A DNA stretch of 64,000 nt, from assembly GCA_033439765.1 (NCBI GenBank), contig JAULSN010000004.1, positions 3,916,001 through 3,980,000 on the forward strand. The letters run 5' to 3'. The position numbers and the translations under genes were made by a program. How positions within the stretch are numbered: position 1 is the first letter of the stretch; each line of letters starts with the position of its first letter. Positions 22,497 through 34,606 of this stretch are shown here, one piece after another. The notes below the pieces were generated by a model. The model was not told where the DNA came from. It made no database searches and saw nothing but the letters and a program-made list of their open reading frames with translations. The DNA is from Lasiosphaeria ovina. Taxonomy: Eukaryota; Ascomycota; Sordariomycetes; Sordariales; Lasiosphaeriaceae.

Positions 22497-23975
22497 ATGG
22501 AGCGGCCGTCTTCGCCACTGCCGCTGGCGCCCCCGCCGCCTGGTGACGATGCAACGCCTCCTTCAAATCCCAATCCCAATCCTAATCGGCCATGGGCACC
22601 CACTCGCAAACGAAGCGCCTCAGGCGCCGCCGGCCTTCTCTCTAAGATCCCCTTCATGCGCTCCTCGGCCGAGCATCTCCGTCCTCGATCCCGCCGCAGC
22701 GCTGACGGCAACGAGTCGGCCGTCTCCGTCCAGCAGCAACAGCAGCAGCCCACCTTTCCCCCCATACCTTCTTTCCGCACAATTCCCGCTGACGCTCGCT
22801 CCCACGCCCACGCCTACGCTCATGTCGGGAACGGCACCGCCGCTGCCGAGCCCCCTCCCGTTGCTCTTGCCGTCCTCCAGCAGCAGAAGACGCGCCGCCG
22901 CCGCGGCTCCCTGCGCAAAGTCGCCTTGCTTGGCCGCGGCGCCCAGCGCGAGAGACGAGAGGGCCGCGCCTTGGCCATTGACACCAGAAATCATCAGCTG
23001 GTTGGGACCCATGCAGTGGGTCTAGAAGAAATTGTTGCGGGGCCCGGCGTCGTCGTCTCGAGCCTGAATCCATTCACTAGGTTCGACAAGAACGGTTTCC
23101 CCGTGAGCTTTGACGACGGAGACGGGGCCCTAGGCCTAGGTATCTCCGACATCACGCCCCGCCCGAGTATGGACGGGTATGCCAGTCGATCCGCTGCCGC
23201 CGCCGCATTGAATCAAGGTACCACCCCGGCCGCTCTGTCAGTACCCACAGTGGTGGCAAACACGCTGCCAGACATTGCTGCTGCGACCGATTCGTCCGTC
23301 ACGAGCTCGAGCATCAGCTATAGCACAACTGACGACGAAGACGGCCTGCACATGTCGCGCACTAGCAGTAACGGCGGTGGCGGACCCGGCAGCTCCTCGC
23401 GTCCCTCCACAAATCCCTCTTTATCTTTATCCTCATCGCCCAGCACAAGCATCCTAAGGCCCGAGCGGGCGTCACTCTCCTCCGGCTCCGAGGGCTACTT
23501 CCCAACACCGCAACACCCACACGCACACCCGCGCCCGCTGGGGCTAAGCAGCGACTCCACGGGCGGCGGCGGATCAGTCGCACTTACTTCCATGCAGCGG
23601 CGCCGCAACACCATCCAGCGCGCCAAGTCTCCCCTGGCGCTGACGAGCCTGGCCGGGCTCTCTACAACGCCGCTGCCCCCGCCCGACGCCGACTGGGACT
23701 ATTCCGAGACCGAGTGGTGGGGCTGGGCCGTCCTGGTGGTGACGTGGACCGTCTTCGTCACGGGCATGGGGTCCTGCCTCGGCGTCTGGACCTGGGCCTG
23801 GGACGTCGGCACTACCCCCTACGCGCCCCCCGAGCTGGAGGACGACCCGACCCTGCCCATCGTCGGCTACTACCCCGCCCTGCTGATCCTGACGGGCGTC
23901 ATGGCTTGGGTGTGGGTCGTGGTCGCCTGGGTGGGCATGAAGTATTTCAGGCACGCCCGTGTGAACGGGGACTAA
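22497..23975 (+). CDS. conserved fungal membrane protein, unknown function
   Basis: Single-exon gene of 492 aa from the ATG at 22497. The first 400 residues are low-complexity and probably disordered (Pro-, Ser- and Ala-rich, a Gln run near residue 80, Gly/Ser stretches). The C-terminal 90 residues are compact and strikingly Trp-rich: DADWDYSETEWWGWAVLV begins a first transmembrane helix (about 406-434), a short acidic loop follows (PPELEDDPTLPIVGYY), then a second helix (about 457-480) ending WVGMKYFRHA. I believe this C-terminal module is conserved among sordariomycetes, but I do not know a function and assign none. GC-rich codon use throughout supports coding. Confidence 0.75.
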   Translation: MERPSSPLPLAPPPPGDDATPPSNPNPNPNRPWAPTRKRSASGAAGLLSKIPFMRSSAEHLRPRSRRSADGNESAVSVQQQQQQPTFPPIPSFRTIPADARSHAHAYAHVGNGTAAAEPPPVALAVLQQQKTRRRRGSLRKVALLGRGAQRERREGRALAIDTRNHQLVGTHAVGLEEIVAGPGVVVSSLNPFTRFDKNGFPVSFDDGDGALGLGISDITPRPSMDGYASRSAAAAALNQGTTPAALSVPTVVANTLPDIAAATDSSVTSSSISYSTTDDEDGLHMSRTSSNGGGGPGSSSRPSTNPSLSLSSSPSTSILRPERASLSSGSEGYFPTPQHPHAHPRPLGLSSDSTGGGGSVALTSMQRRRNTIQRAKSPLALTSLAGLSTTPLPPPDADWDYSETEWWGWAVLVVTWTVFVTGMGSCLGVWTWAWDVGTTPYAPPELEDDPTLPIVGYYPALLILTGVMAWVWVVVAWVGMKYFRHARVNGD

Positions 23976-26900
23976 AACACAGCCGATCACCCATTGCGTG
24001 TGAAATACGGACTCATTCGTTGTATACATCAATATTGCCGTCTATACATGATACGTGTATATATATCTCTCTTCTTCGGTGGGGTCGCTGGGCTGTTTAC
24101 TTGGCCCAGGCCTCGGTTCTTGTTTGTTTTGTTCTCATCATGAATTATATACCCCTAGATTTTACGTTATTATTCAACTACTTTGAGAGTTCCTGTCTTC
24201 CAGGAATTATGTGTGTGTGCACTGGCACGCTAGCTGTTTCGTGGCTATAGGTAGTAGTGGTCAAGCGACTTCCCCGTCTTTACTCGCCTCGTCTTACTGC
24301 CCACGTGTGGTGGTCCTTTATGCTCTGTGTAAACCAGATCCAGAGAACGGCGCAGTCCTAGAAGACAGACTGGACTCGGATGTTCTTCCGTCACCTTGAA
24401 CACGTCCTGCTCTAGCCGACTGAGGCTGGCTGGAGTGTGCTGAAGGGATGGAGAGAAAATAACACGGGGCAAGGCTTTTAATTTTTGAGGCTCTTTTCTA
24501 GTCATCCGTCGATTTGAGAAAGCTGTCATTGTGATCAAGTTATTGAGATTAGGCGAGCGTAAACTTCATTGTGTAGAAGTGAGAAACCACAAATCTAGAA
24601 AGCACAATTGCGTTTCCTTTTTGATTTGATATAGCTTTGCGAGACCGCCCCTGTTTTGTTACCCCCTCCTTGTCACTAGGATATCGGCGGATATGTAGTA
24701 GTCCAAGCGTAAGAGATGACGGGTAAACTGCCATGGCGGTTACAAGGTGGGGTATATGTTATACAATCCGGTCCCTGAATGTTTGTTAGGCGCGGTACTT
24801 GGGGGTAGAATAAGCGTTGTTGCATGTCCCGGCCAGGAAAGGCCTTTGGCCCCTACCTTCGGTATTTCTAGGGGAGAGACAAGCTTGCAAGATTCAATAA
24901 TAGGGATATTAATAGATATTACCACCCTTGTCTGGCAAAGCGAACACTCTTTCAGGGTGAGTAGTAAGGTGTTGAGGCCATTCGGAACCTTGGGAAGTCC
25001 CCCGCTAACAAACACTTAGGGATTAAACTATATAGTATGTGTGCATTTTCTCAAGGGGTATGTCCGTGAGTCAAACCTGGTAGTCACTCGGAGCAGTTTT
25101 CTCCTCGTTGCTCTCTTTCCGACAAGCATAGGTCGATGGGGGAGGACGAATATACACAGTGACCGCTCATCGGCAATACCCCGTCTCAGAGACATTGGCT
25201 CTACTGAATATTACTGGCTGTTCAGGGACTGAGCTTTCTTGTCGGTTATTTCACTAAGGTATCTGCTCGTGCTGTGGCTTGCACGCTCAAACAGACTCAT
25301 TCCACTATTGTTAAGCGTATATTGTTGATGGCATTGGAGCAGCACCACGGCGAGCCCCTTTAAGCCCTTCCGTTAGCTGTTTGTTGACATCGCGGACAAG
25401 TCTCACCCCAGGATTTCCACAGATCCTTGCCAGTATAGGAAAAGTCTTCACCGCCCCGACTTGCATGCAGGTCTTTCCCCTCGCACCTGTTTTGCCGACA
25501 TATTCTCAAAATAGGGGCGGTGTTTGCATACATTCCTCGCTACCCAGCCTTGCGTTTCCTGTTTCCTGTTGGTTCGAGACTCGCGACTAGCTGAAAGCAT
25601 ATGTTCTTTTTGTCGTTACACGGGCGGCTCATTGGTTGAAGAGATGTTCCTTCTCTTAGCCGTAACCGGGAAGGAAGTCTAGACTTTGAACTTGGGCCAA
25701 GATTCCTGCTTCGCCTATCTACCTTGCATGCCTCTGTACATACTACATAGATAATGCAGAGGTCCCACATCATCCAACAAGCGAGCAAACGCCCAGAGCG
25801 CGCGTGTGTCTCATGTTGATGGTTTGCCGCCGGGGTTGCTAGGCAAGGTATATGCTATACTCTAGATCACAGTACCAGATCCATTGATGTATGTAAGGCA
25901 CCTTTGCCAGGGTTGAGAGGTAAGTACTACTAGTAGTAGCTTGTCTGTGATGTAAGCTTGCCCTGTTGCAGTTGCATGGTTGGGATTGGGTGACGACGCG
26001 CGCTCCCGCTGGCCGCAATCAGATCAGCTCCGAACCTTAAATCCTTGACATGGATGCATCGTCATTTGCTCCTCGATTCCCGAAGCCGCCACCACCCAAG
26101 GCTCAAGCAAGTTCTTCTTGCTGTGCTGGGGATCTTGAACAAGTCAAGTCGACCGCCTCACTTAGTCAGCCAGCCCTACTGACGGGGTTTGGCGACGAGA
26201 AGCGCGCGGACCCAATGGCGAGGCCATCGCGCGTGTGACGAGCTATGTGCGCACAGCAGCGACGCCTTCCTCCCCTACCTCCCCTGCCAAGCGACGCAGA
26301 ACGACGTTTGGTTTCATCTTGATCCGTCCATCCGTTCCTTTGGGACTGACTGTAGCACCCCGAATCCTTCTCCAAGCTGAGAGAGCAATGCTGTTCGTCT
26401 AATCGCTGCTTGGACTCTACAGGACATAGTGGATAAGATTTGTTATCCGTCTGACAGGGGCTGCCTACGCAGTAGGTGAGCAGCACAAACCGCAAACCGA
26501 ACTGCTGCTCCATCTTGTTGCAGCGAGTAGCAGCGAGGCAAAGACCTGCCACAAGACCTGCCTCGCCACAGGACATGCATGCAGATCTCTGCTTACCTGA
26601 CGGAGCCCCAACTCTTGATACTCAAGGCCGCTCTCGGGCACGGAAGCGGCACGTCGTCGGAGCCGTCGTCCGAGCGCGGAACCGACCTCGATGGATGCCA
26701 CCATATTCCACTATGAAGGGCATAAGAGCGATGCAGGAATCCGGCCCCTCCCTACGACTCTGACAAGGAATGGCCGCCTCTTTTCGTGTTTCTAGGCGTG
26801 GAGTCGAGACTAGCAAGTTGGGGCGAGTTCTCGGCCTGGTGTGTGGCGTGGCGACATGCCGTTGATCAGTCGGCGGCTGTTTCCCCATCAGAGTTCAGAC

Positions 26901-29900
26901 AGATAGGATTAGCAACGTTGCCCAACGCCAGCGTTGAATGACGTGCAACCCGACTGCCTGGAAACAGCCGCGGCGGTTGGCTTGTCAAGCTGGTTCGTGT
27001 ATCCGTAGCTGGCGATAGACAGGGCCAAATTTAGGACGAGAAATGCCGTGGGAGTGGCACGAACGATGATGGAAATGCCAAATACCAACCTACCTACTCC
27101 GTACGGAGCACCCGACTCAAGGCTCTCACGTCAGATGCAATTTCCCTTCTAATTCGGACGGTTCCTTAGCTCCATTCCACGCCGCGTTGCACCTGGCTCT
27201 AGACAGCCAGGTCTAGCACCGACAACCTATGTGGATTCCGATGTCCGATGATGTGATGTCGAAAGCTATTTTGACAAGAGCCCGGCTCGGAAGTCGGGAT
27301 GGAATTAGGTCGGTTGCTGGTTCCCTGGAGACAGACCCGGGGCCAATTGCGCTCCGATTTAAGCGCTGCGCTAGCATGCAGGGGGTCCCTGGGCTGTTTG
27401 GAGCGGCAATATTAGCCTGTAAAAGTCGCCTGGAGGGTCTCGAGAAACATTGTTTCTAAAACGAGACCGATGCACGGCGCCTTCCCGTCGCTTCGCTTCT
27501 TTGGCTTTGGCGTTGGTGCGCTCGAGCGCGCGCCTGTCTCGGAGGCAAAAGTGACGTTAGTTTGTTGATTGACGGCCGAGCGAGCTGTCACCGTCTGAAG
27601 TGCATCAACCATAACCTAGAATGGGAACCACTGTTCACAGGAGTCTCAGCCGCCTAACAGCCGTGCACGTTGAGTAACCGCCAAGAAGCGCATCTGGCGG
27701 GCACGGGGGTGAATGGATGGGCGGCGTTTAGGGGAGACGGGAAACGCTTTGACCGGGCCGCATGAAAACCAAAACGAGGCACTTTCCAGATTCTATGCTC
27801 GAGCTGGCAGTTTGGCTGGCTGAGAGTGGCCCATGGCGGCCTGAGGATCTTGCAAATTCGGTACGTCATCGGTCGGTCCGTCGCGACGCTTCAGCATCAA
27901 AAGGCGGCCGGGCGGTCGTTCAGCCCGCCCGGCCTTCGCCTCAGACTAAAGTACCCCGTATCTACATAGTAATATCGTTAGTGAGCTGAACGATGTGCTT
28001 ATTTAGCACGAACGGTTTCTTCACAACATCGGTCTCTTTTTTGACGTGCCTGCGCTTTTCTCCCTTCCATCCCCAGGCCGTTCCGTTTCCTGGCGGTGTG
28101 GATGTGTGATGTGTCTCAGTCCAGCCAGACGGGAGCGAAGAGGACGGGGGCACGGGGCTTCCAGGCGAGTTTGACCCGGGACAGCTGAGACCTGACCAAG
28201 CAAACTTTTCCCTCGCTGCGGCTCAACATACATGCTTCCAGCCCGAGTCTTCTTTGCAGGGAAGCGCTTTAAGTTGTAGGAGTGAGAAGCCAGCGTGCTG
28301 TGCCGTCTCTTCTCAGCCACGTCGTCAGAGCCGGGCGACGAGGAAACGTTCAGAGCTAAAGAGCCAAAAGTCAAGCTGCAAGTCAATTCAAGCAACGAGG
28401 AATCCACGAGAGGGGACAGGGTATCTTCAATATGTTTTTCAAGGCAATGTACTGCACACAGCAGAATTTACGTGCTGATCTGCACTGTTGTCGTCTTGTG
28501 TCGGCTTCAGCAAACAGCTCGGCCATCTTCCGTTACAGGAGCAGCTCGTTGAAATTTGAAGCTACCCCTAAAGAAGTGGCGGGATGGAAGGTTTGGGCTG
28601 GCACACCAGTCGAGGCCGGTATGTGGTGGAGGGGAACCTACCCCGGCCTGACCAGGGTTGCCCGCATCGACCCTGTCTCCACTTCCCACCGCCCTAGCTA
28701 TTGGCCCTAAAAAGAACGCCCCTCGTCACGGCACGAGGCGGGCATTGATATGCGCACGACCCCAGTGGACGTGTAACGAGGTTAAAGTGCCGTCCCCAAA
28801 GCTGCGATGACATGACGCTGGGTTAATCAATCAGACGGAGACAGCACAGCTGGGTTGAACGGAAAAAAGCAATCGTTGGGTTTCTGTGGCCACTTTTGCC
28901 AGCGAACGCGAGATGGCTGTGATTCTGTTGAACCGTTGTCTGGCTGTGTGAAGGGTCCATGGATGGCACCATTGAGAGAGGGGAGGGGATGTCGCCGATC
29001 TTGGAAGTGGCGGGTCGAGACGCAAACTGCCAAGCCTTCTTTGGGGTGGCATCTGGCTGAAAGAAAACACCTACTGCGTAGTGGTGTGCTGGCACGCTCC
29101 GGAGAACGAACGACCGTTGGAGGTGTCCAAATATCTAAAGCGATCGACTGCTGCCATGCGGATGGAGCACTGGTCTGCGCTTCGCGCTGTTGTCTTTATA
29201 CCTACCAATGTGGGCAGGTATAAGATGGTAGGCAGGAATAGGTGGGTGACGGAGTCCCGCCAGTCTAGGGCCCGACTCTGTTTTGCTACAAGCCGCGATC
29301 TTGGCCGGACGTGGAAGATGGTTGTCACTGGCTATCAGTCCGGGTGGTACGCCAAAATCTAGGTATATAGATTGTCTTTCTTCATAGTGTTAACGGCTCT
29401 CCCACGTGTTTCTGGCCGAGACAAAGGACCCAGAGTGAGAAGAGACAATGGGGCAGCTCCAGGGTTTCGAGGTCTAGACGTTGGGTCGACTGGTTCGGTA
29501 GACTGGTCCAGTGCCGTTGGTTCCATTGCTGCACTTGGCTTCGGCTTCCCTTTCACGGGGAGGCAAAGAATTCCCACAGTCACGGGCAGGTAGATGGCCG
29601 ACTTGGAGAGGACGCCCACACATCAGATTGAATAATAGTACCTACGGTATAAGGCGTATCTAAGAACGTTTGCGGTGGAACTCTTCCGACCCCCTCAACA
29701 AGATACCCACCGGCCGGTCCCTCCAGCTTTTTTGCATTTGCCCCTCACAAAAATCCATGGCACGTTTCCCGCCGCGCCGACCCCCAAACGATAATCTTGA
29801 TCGGGCTCCGTTTTTATTTTGCCTCTACAGTACCTTAGCACCGGCATCGCAATTGTCAGCAGAGTTGCTTAGGCATACCGAGCACAGCATTGGCCGTTTC

Positions 29901-31086
29901 GTCTTCTGTATGGTTCTTTCCTCCGAACACTGGAACGGTAGACAGATATTGAGATGACAATGAGCTGATGAAGCTGAAAACACAAGAACCAGAGTTGAAA
30001 ACACAAATCCAAGATCCAGCCCAGCGGGATTCCGGTCCGCGCTTTGTTGCGAGTCTTGCGACTCGGAAGTGGCCCGTTGTAAGGGTGGGTATGTACTGTA
30101 CGCTCGAGTGCGTGCTGAAGATCGGTTAGGGGCCTAAGGTAGGTGGGCTTTTTAGAGTTGTTGGCGACATTTTCGGGAGGCGCGTGCCCTGGTGGCTGCC
30201 CCAATCCCGACGCTGGAATTCCAACTTAGTGGCTTCAGCTTGGTACCCAGTACCCACCACCACGCTCGAGACCTCCACTGCAGATTGCTGCCTAAGGCAG
30301 AAGCGCGGACTGGAGCGTTGTGAATTCACCTGAAGCAGTGCGCTGCAGAAAAACCCAGCTGCTCCGCCTTTCTTGGTCTGATCCCCCAGCACCACCCAGC
30401 CTCTCGCTCCATCAGGCACGGCGAGAATTGGTCACACCCTTTCTCTTGGTCTCGCCGTTCTTCTCCGTCCATCACCCGGATTCGCATCTCTTGTTGCGAC
30501 ACATTGTTGACCTTCTGCGCGGCTCGCCGTCTGGTCCCGTCTGGTCTGGCTCATCCACAAACGCCCCCGTCTCCCGCAATCCTCGAGGCATTTGGCCCTG
30601 ACTCGCACTGCCTGCCCATCAATCCATCGATCTACACCTCTCCAGCTCCGATTAAACCACACACTGCCGTCCAAATCCACACGCACACGCTTCATCCTTT
30701 TTCAGCCCGGCATCAATTCGTACGCATCGCTCACTCATACACTGGTTTGCAGCCCTTTTTTAGTCTTGCCTTGCCTTGCTTCGCCTCGCCTGCATCTCTG
30801 CGGTGCTCTCGCCGCTCTCGCCCCCTTCGCACAGGACCGAATCGACCGCCGATCCAGCAGCCGGTGCGACCCAGCCTGCAATCTCGCACATGAATGCATA
30901 AACCATCCAAATCTCCTCATCTCTAACCTCACATTCACCAGCTAGGGGCAGCACCACTCTGCGCGCTCACGCATCCCCGACCCGTAACCGCACGACACCG
31001 GCCCTCTCGTTTTATTCCGAGTCCCGCTCGTCTCTCCGCTCCTCCCCCGTCTGGCGTTTCCTCGTGCTTCGTCGAGGCGAGCCAAG
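23976..31086. other. 7.1 kb gene-poor stretch
   Basis: No gene can be supported. Open frames here are short, overlap on both strands, often begin on non-ATG codons and show no domain or splice logic. One possible inverted-repeat element is listed separately (24780-25014). The last 700-800 bp before samB are pyrimidine-rich and look like a long 5' leader or promoter. I saw no tRNA or 5S rRNA in it. Confidence 0.5.
24780..25014. repeat. possible MITE-like inverted-repeat element
   Basis: TGTTTGTTAG at 24780-24789 is matched by its exact reverse complement at 25005-25014. Similarity extends imperfectly inwards for roughly 15 more bases on each side (GCGCGGTACTTGGGG against the complement of CCTTGGGAAGTCCCCCG). 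The 235-bp interior is AT-rich and non-coding. No clear target-site duplication is visible, so classification as a MITE is tentative. Confidence 0.35.
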
Positions 31087-32952
31087 ATGCGGGAAGTCAA
31101 CTTCAGTATACCCAACGTCAACAAGGCGTCGGTGGGCATCACCACCGCCTTGTATGACCGCCGCGCTCTCGACTGCACTTCGACGCTGCCCTTGATCAAC
31201 TCGCTCAACCATCTCGCCTATCTCACCACGTCGTCGGCCCGTATCCGTGACATCCTCACCGTCGATGGCGGCATCGAGCGACTTGTCTGCATCCTGAAGC
31301 AGGGTCGCAGCACGGATCTGATGGACATGTGGAAGTGGAATCTCGCCTTCCAGTGTGTCGTCAATATAGGGGTTAGGGGCACCGAGGCCGTCCGGACACG
31401 GGTCGTTGAGGCCGACATGGTTCCTGTCATCGCTACTATCCTCGACAACTACATCCAGGTCATCGAGAGACTGCGTGAAAAGGCCGAGGAGGCCAAGCAA
31501 AAGTCGGACCCTCACCGCGATCGCATCAATGAGAGCAGCCGCGCCCACAAGTCGTCAAGCTTCTCAACCCGATCGGGTAATTTGGACGTCGACCGTTCGT
31601 TCCGCAGGCAGGCGCCGCCGCCGTCAATCGACGTTTCGGCGACCCTCGCCGGCCCTTCGGCAACGACCATAATCCAGTCCAACGCCGACGCCACCCCGAC
31701 TGCTCCGCAATTCCAGGTAACGCCCCCTCCTGACCGGACTCCCTTGATCCATCGATCCCACCACAGCGTCCGCGGAGAGCCACGCTATAGCATATCCTCG
31801 CCAAGTCGCCAGGGTCTTCAGCCCCTAGCGCCTGCTGTGCCGTCCATGGATACTGCCGACGGATTTAGGCCCGTCCGAGAAATTGATCGTCTGGTCTCGA
31901 TGACATACACTCAAGTCGTCGCTCTCGGCTCTCAGCCAGCCTCGCCCACGACTCCGTTACCGCCTCCGCAGATTAGATCGCCAACAGTCCGGCCTGCCTC
32001 GATGCTCGCCCCCACTGCTCGGTCTCGGCGGCGGCCGTCAATCCGCCATCAACATTCCACCGCCGTCGAGGCAGATGACTTGAACGCTGACAGCATGCCA
32101 ATTGACGAGTCACCCGACGCCGAGATGTCGGGCACCAGAGGACTTCAGCCAGGAGTTAGCATGCAGGACATTGCGATGGAGGATAGCGACACCATCATCA
32201 CCGGTGCGGCCATCGAGTTGACGACCCCTACGGTGTCTGAGACTCAAGAGGCCGGAACCTTCAACATCACGCATCAAGGACCGGTCGATGGCAGCATCGT
32301 AAACAATGCGCCCACTCCGGTTCCCAACATTGGCCTCTCTCCCAATAGGCCAACCATGGTGAGCCCACCGCAGCCTACTTTGCCCAACGCCACCGTCCCC
32401 CGATACCTGCTCGACCGACAAGTAACACCAAACCCGCAAATAATTGCCGCGATGCCCAGAGAGGAGGACGTCCTGATGTCGCTGCAGCTTCTAGCTTATG
32501 TCTCCAAGTACTGCAACCTTCGCAAATACTTCCAAAAGAGCCACCTCGTCCCCAAGCTCAAGATTGGAAAGGAGCTACAGCTCCTGGACAATCCTGATGC
32601 AGCCGTGCTCGAGGCCGAGACGGACGAGGATGACGACGAGGACGCGTGCGAGGCGGAGTATCTCCTGCCCAATGACTTGAACATCTTCCCGCTCGTCGAA
32701 AAGTTCACAGTCCGGTACCACAGCACGGACATGCAATACTGGGCCGGGGTCGTTATGAGAAACCTGTGCCGAAAGGACGACACAAGGGGCGGCATTCGCC
32801 AATGCGCCTATTATCGTTGTGGGAAGTGGGAAGAGTACACACGCCAGTTTGCAAAGTGCCGCCGTTGCCGGCGAACTAAATACTGCAGCAAGGAGTGCCA
32901 AAAGAGCGCGTGGGCTTTCCACCGCCACTGGTGTATCGCTGCCACGCAATAG
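31087..32952 (+). CDS. samB: MYND-finger protein SamB/Mub1
   Basis: Single-exon gene of 621 aa from ATG 31087. The N-terminal 150 residues (MREVNFSIPNVNKASVG ... WKWNLAFQCVVNIGVRG) form the conserved armadillo-like part of SamB/Mub1 proteins. The middle (about 165-450) is Pro/Ser-rich and probably disordered. A second conserved block with an acidic patch (EADEDDDED-like, about 515-525) precedes the C-terminal MYND zinc finger at about 572-615 (CAYYRC, CRRC, YCSKEC, HRHWC). In Aspergillus nidulans samB affects polarity and conidiophore morphogenesis. Yeast Mub1 partners Ubr2-Rad6 in turnover of the proteasome regulator Rpn4. The long pyrimidine-rich leader upstream fits a regulated transcript, but no element can be named. 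Confidence 0.92.
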   Translation: MREVNFSIPNVNKASVGITTALYDRRALDCTSTLPLINSLNHLAYLTTSSARIRDILTVDGGIERLVCILKQGRSTDLMDMWKWNLAFQCVVNIGVRGTEAVRTRVVEADMVPVIATILDNYIQVIERLREKAEEAKQKSDPHRDRINESSRAHKSSSFSTRSGNLDVDRSFRRQAPPPSIDVSATLAGPSATTIIQSNADATPTAPQFQVTPPPDRTPLIHRSHHSVRGEPRYSISSPSRQGLQPLAPAVPSMDTADGFRPVREIDRLVSMTYTQVVALGSQPASPTTPLPPPQIRSPTVRPASMLAPTARSRRRPSIRHQHSTAVEADDLNADSMPIDESPDAEMSGTRGLQPGVSMQDIAMEDSDTIITGAAIELTTPTVSETQEAGTFNITHQGPVDGSIVNNAPTPVPNIGLSPNRPTMVSPPQPTLPNATVPRYLLDRQVTPNPQIIAAMPREEDVLMSLQLLAYVSKYCNLRKYFQKSHLVPKLKIGKELQLLDNPDAAVLEAETDEDDDEDACEAEYLLPNDLNIFPLVEKFTVRYHSTDMQYWAGVVMRNLCRKDDTRGGIRQCAYYRCGKWEEYTRQFAKCRRCRRTKYCSKECQKSAWAFHRHWCIAATQ

Positions 32953-34606
32953 CCCTTGCAACGCGATGGAACAATTGTCGTTATTGATACCCCCCGGCTC
33001 CCCTCCCGGGACACTTGCTCCATGCATGGCGTTATCTATAATGTCTCCTGGTCAAAATTTATTGGCCCAAGCGGCATTGCGGAGCAGAGCATATTCCCTG
33101 CATACACGGCGTTGCACGATACCACAGGGTCGTTCGATTTATATGTTTATTTTTCTTTCACGATTCCAAGTCCATCATAATGCGCTTGGCTACGGTTTAT
33201 TTTTTCTTCCGTCAAATCCATGGTCATGACTTCCTGGACACGGCTATCTCCGCCTCCACTGGTTCTTTCTCGACGCCTTGGCTCTCTTCTGAGCATGGGC
33301 CGCTTGTCGCAACTTTCAAAGCTTCTGCCTTATATATGCCACTTGGCTTTGCGGCAGAAGAAGGCTGGCGGCGTGGATGCCCTTGATCTCCTAGGTCTTG
33401 AAGTTGCGTCGACCGGCCTCACGGATCGCTTTTGGCATTTATTTAGGTTTTGTTATTACGGAATGGGCGTTTCTTCCATTTCTTTCTTGTCATTCTAACG
33501 TATCTTTTCACCCTTTTTCTTTGTCGGCATGGGTGTAGCGGTTTTCCTATTTTGTCCTTTCTCTCTGCCTCGAAACGGGCAAACTAGAGATGGCTATATC
33601 GAGCCTCCTGTTTCGCCCCTTTTTTCCTTGTGGGCTCATGAAATACGTTTGAGACGAGACGAGACGATTACGCTGCGATAGCCATCCGGAACTGGCGTGG
33701 CGCGGCATGGATGCAAGACTGGAAATAAAGATCAAGTTCGAGATCTGGGGCTGTCTTGGTTACTCCGTGTATCGCGCTTCCTGGAGCCCCGTGCGGCACG
33801 TGGAAGGCTTTGGAGGCTGAGCTGATGTCTGTCGGGTGTTTACGGGTAGTCTACTGGGAGGAAAGTAAAGAAACGGATGGGGCTGAAACATGACGGCCGG
33901 AACAGCCAGGCAGACAGACAAACAAACAAGCAATAAGCAGCACGAGACAGGACGGATTGGTCGGTTTGACGGCATTTGTATATCCCCTTTATATAACGTA
34001 CGCACGCCAACCACTCACCAGAGGAATGAAAAACCTGACTCGCGGCCTTTTGCAATTGTGTTTACCCCTTTTGACTCTTCTCTTATTCGTGGCTTGGGTT
34101 CGGTGTAGAATTGCAGATGCGGTAGGTCGTTGGATCAACCTTGGCCGGCCGGTGAGTTCTGGCCTGGCTGGAGCTAAGGTAGGTAAGGCAGCTATCTATC
34201 CACCAGGTAAGGTAGGCACGTTAAGCATAGGGTTGTGTAATGAAACCGTTGAGACAGTAGAAAGGCCGTTAAACGCCCCAGCCCGCTAACTAAGGTACCG
34301 ACCGAGAACATGGCTGTATGGACCCGCCGTATATGACAGATGGCTCACACGGGGAGTGTGATTAGATAGATTATTAATGTTCGATGTGTGATTTTCTGTT
34401 TTGCATCATCACCCTGTATGCTGAAAGCTGGTCCCCGAGGTGTGGCCATGTGGTGAGTGTATTGACTTTAATTTATTTTAGTTATAGTGTGTGTGTGTGT
34501 TTGCGTGTTTGCGTGTCCTCTCACATATAGAAATGACGCTTTACAGCTCCCACACGGCCAGAAGCCTCCCCGCCTGCCCAAAATGATTAGTCTAACAAAA
34601 ATGGCT
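32953..34606. other. convergent spacer samB/EBP2
   Basis: 1.65 kb between two convergent 3' ends. It contains a short GAGAC repeat (about 33651-33665) and (GT)n near 34487-34500. No gene seen. Confidence 0.4.

Noticed and set aside
22654..23012. Minus-strand frames opposite the membrane-protein gene
   Set aside because: Low-complexity mirror of a GC-rich coding frame, without a domain or start context.
26050..26238. ATG-started 62-codon ORF (MDASSFAPRFPKPPPP)
   Set aside because: Short, no homologous feature, and overlapped by several equally long frames on the other strand.
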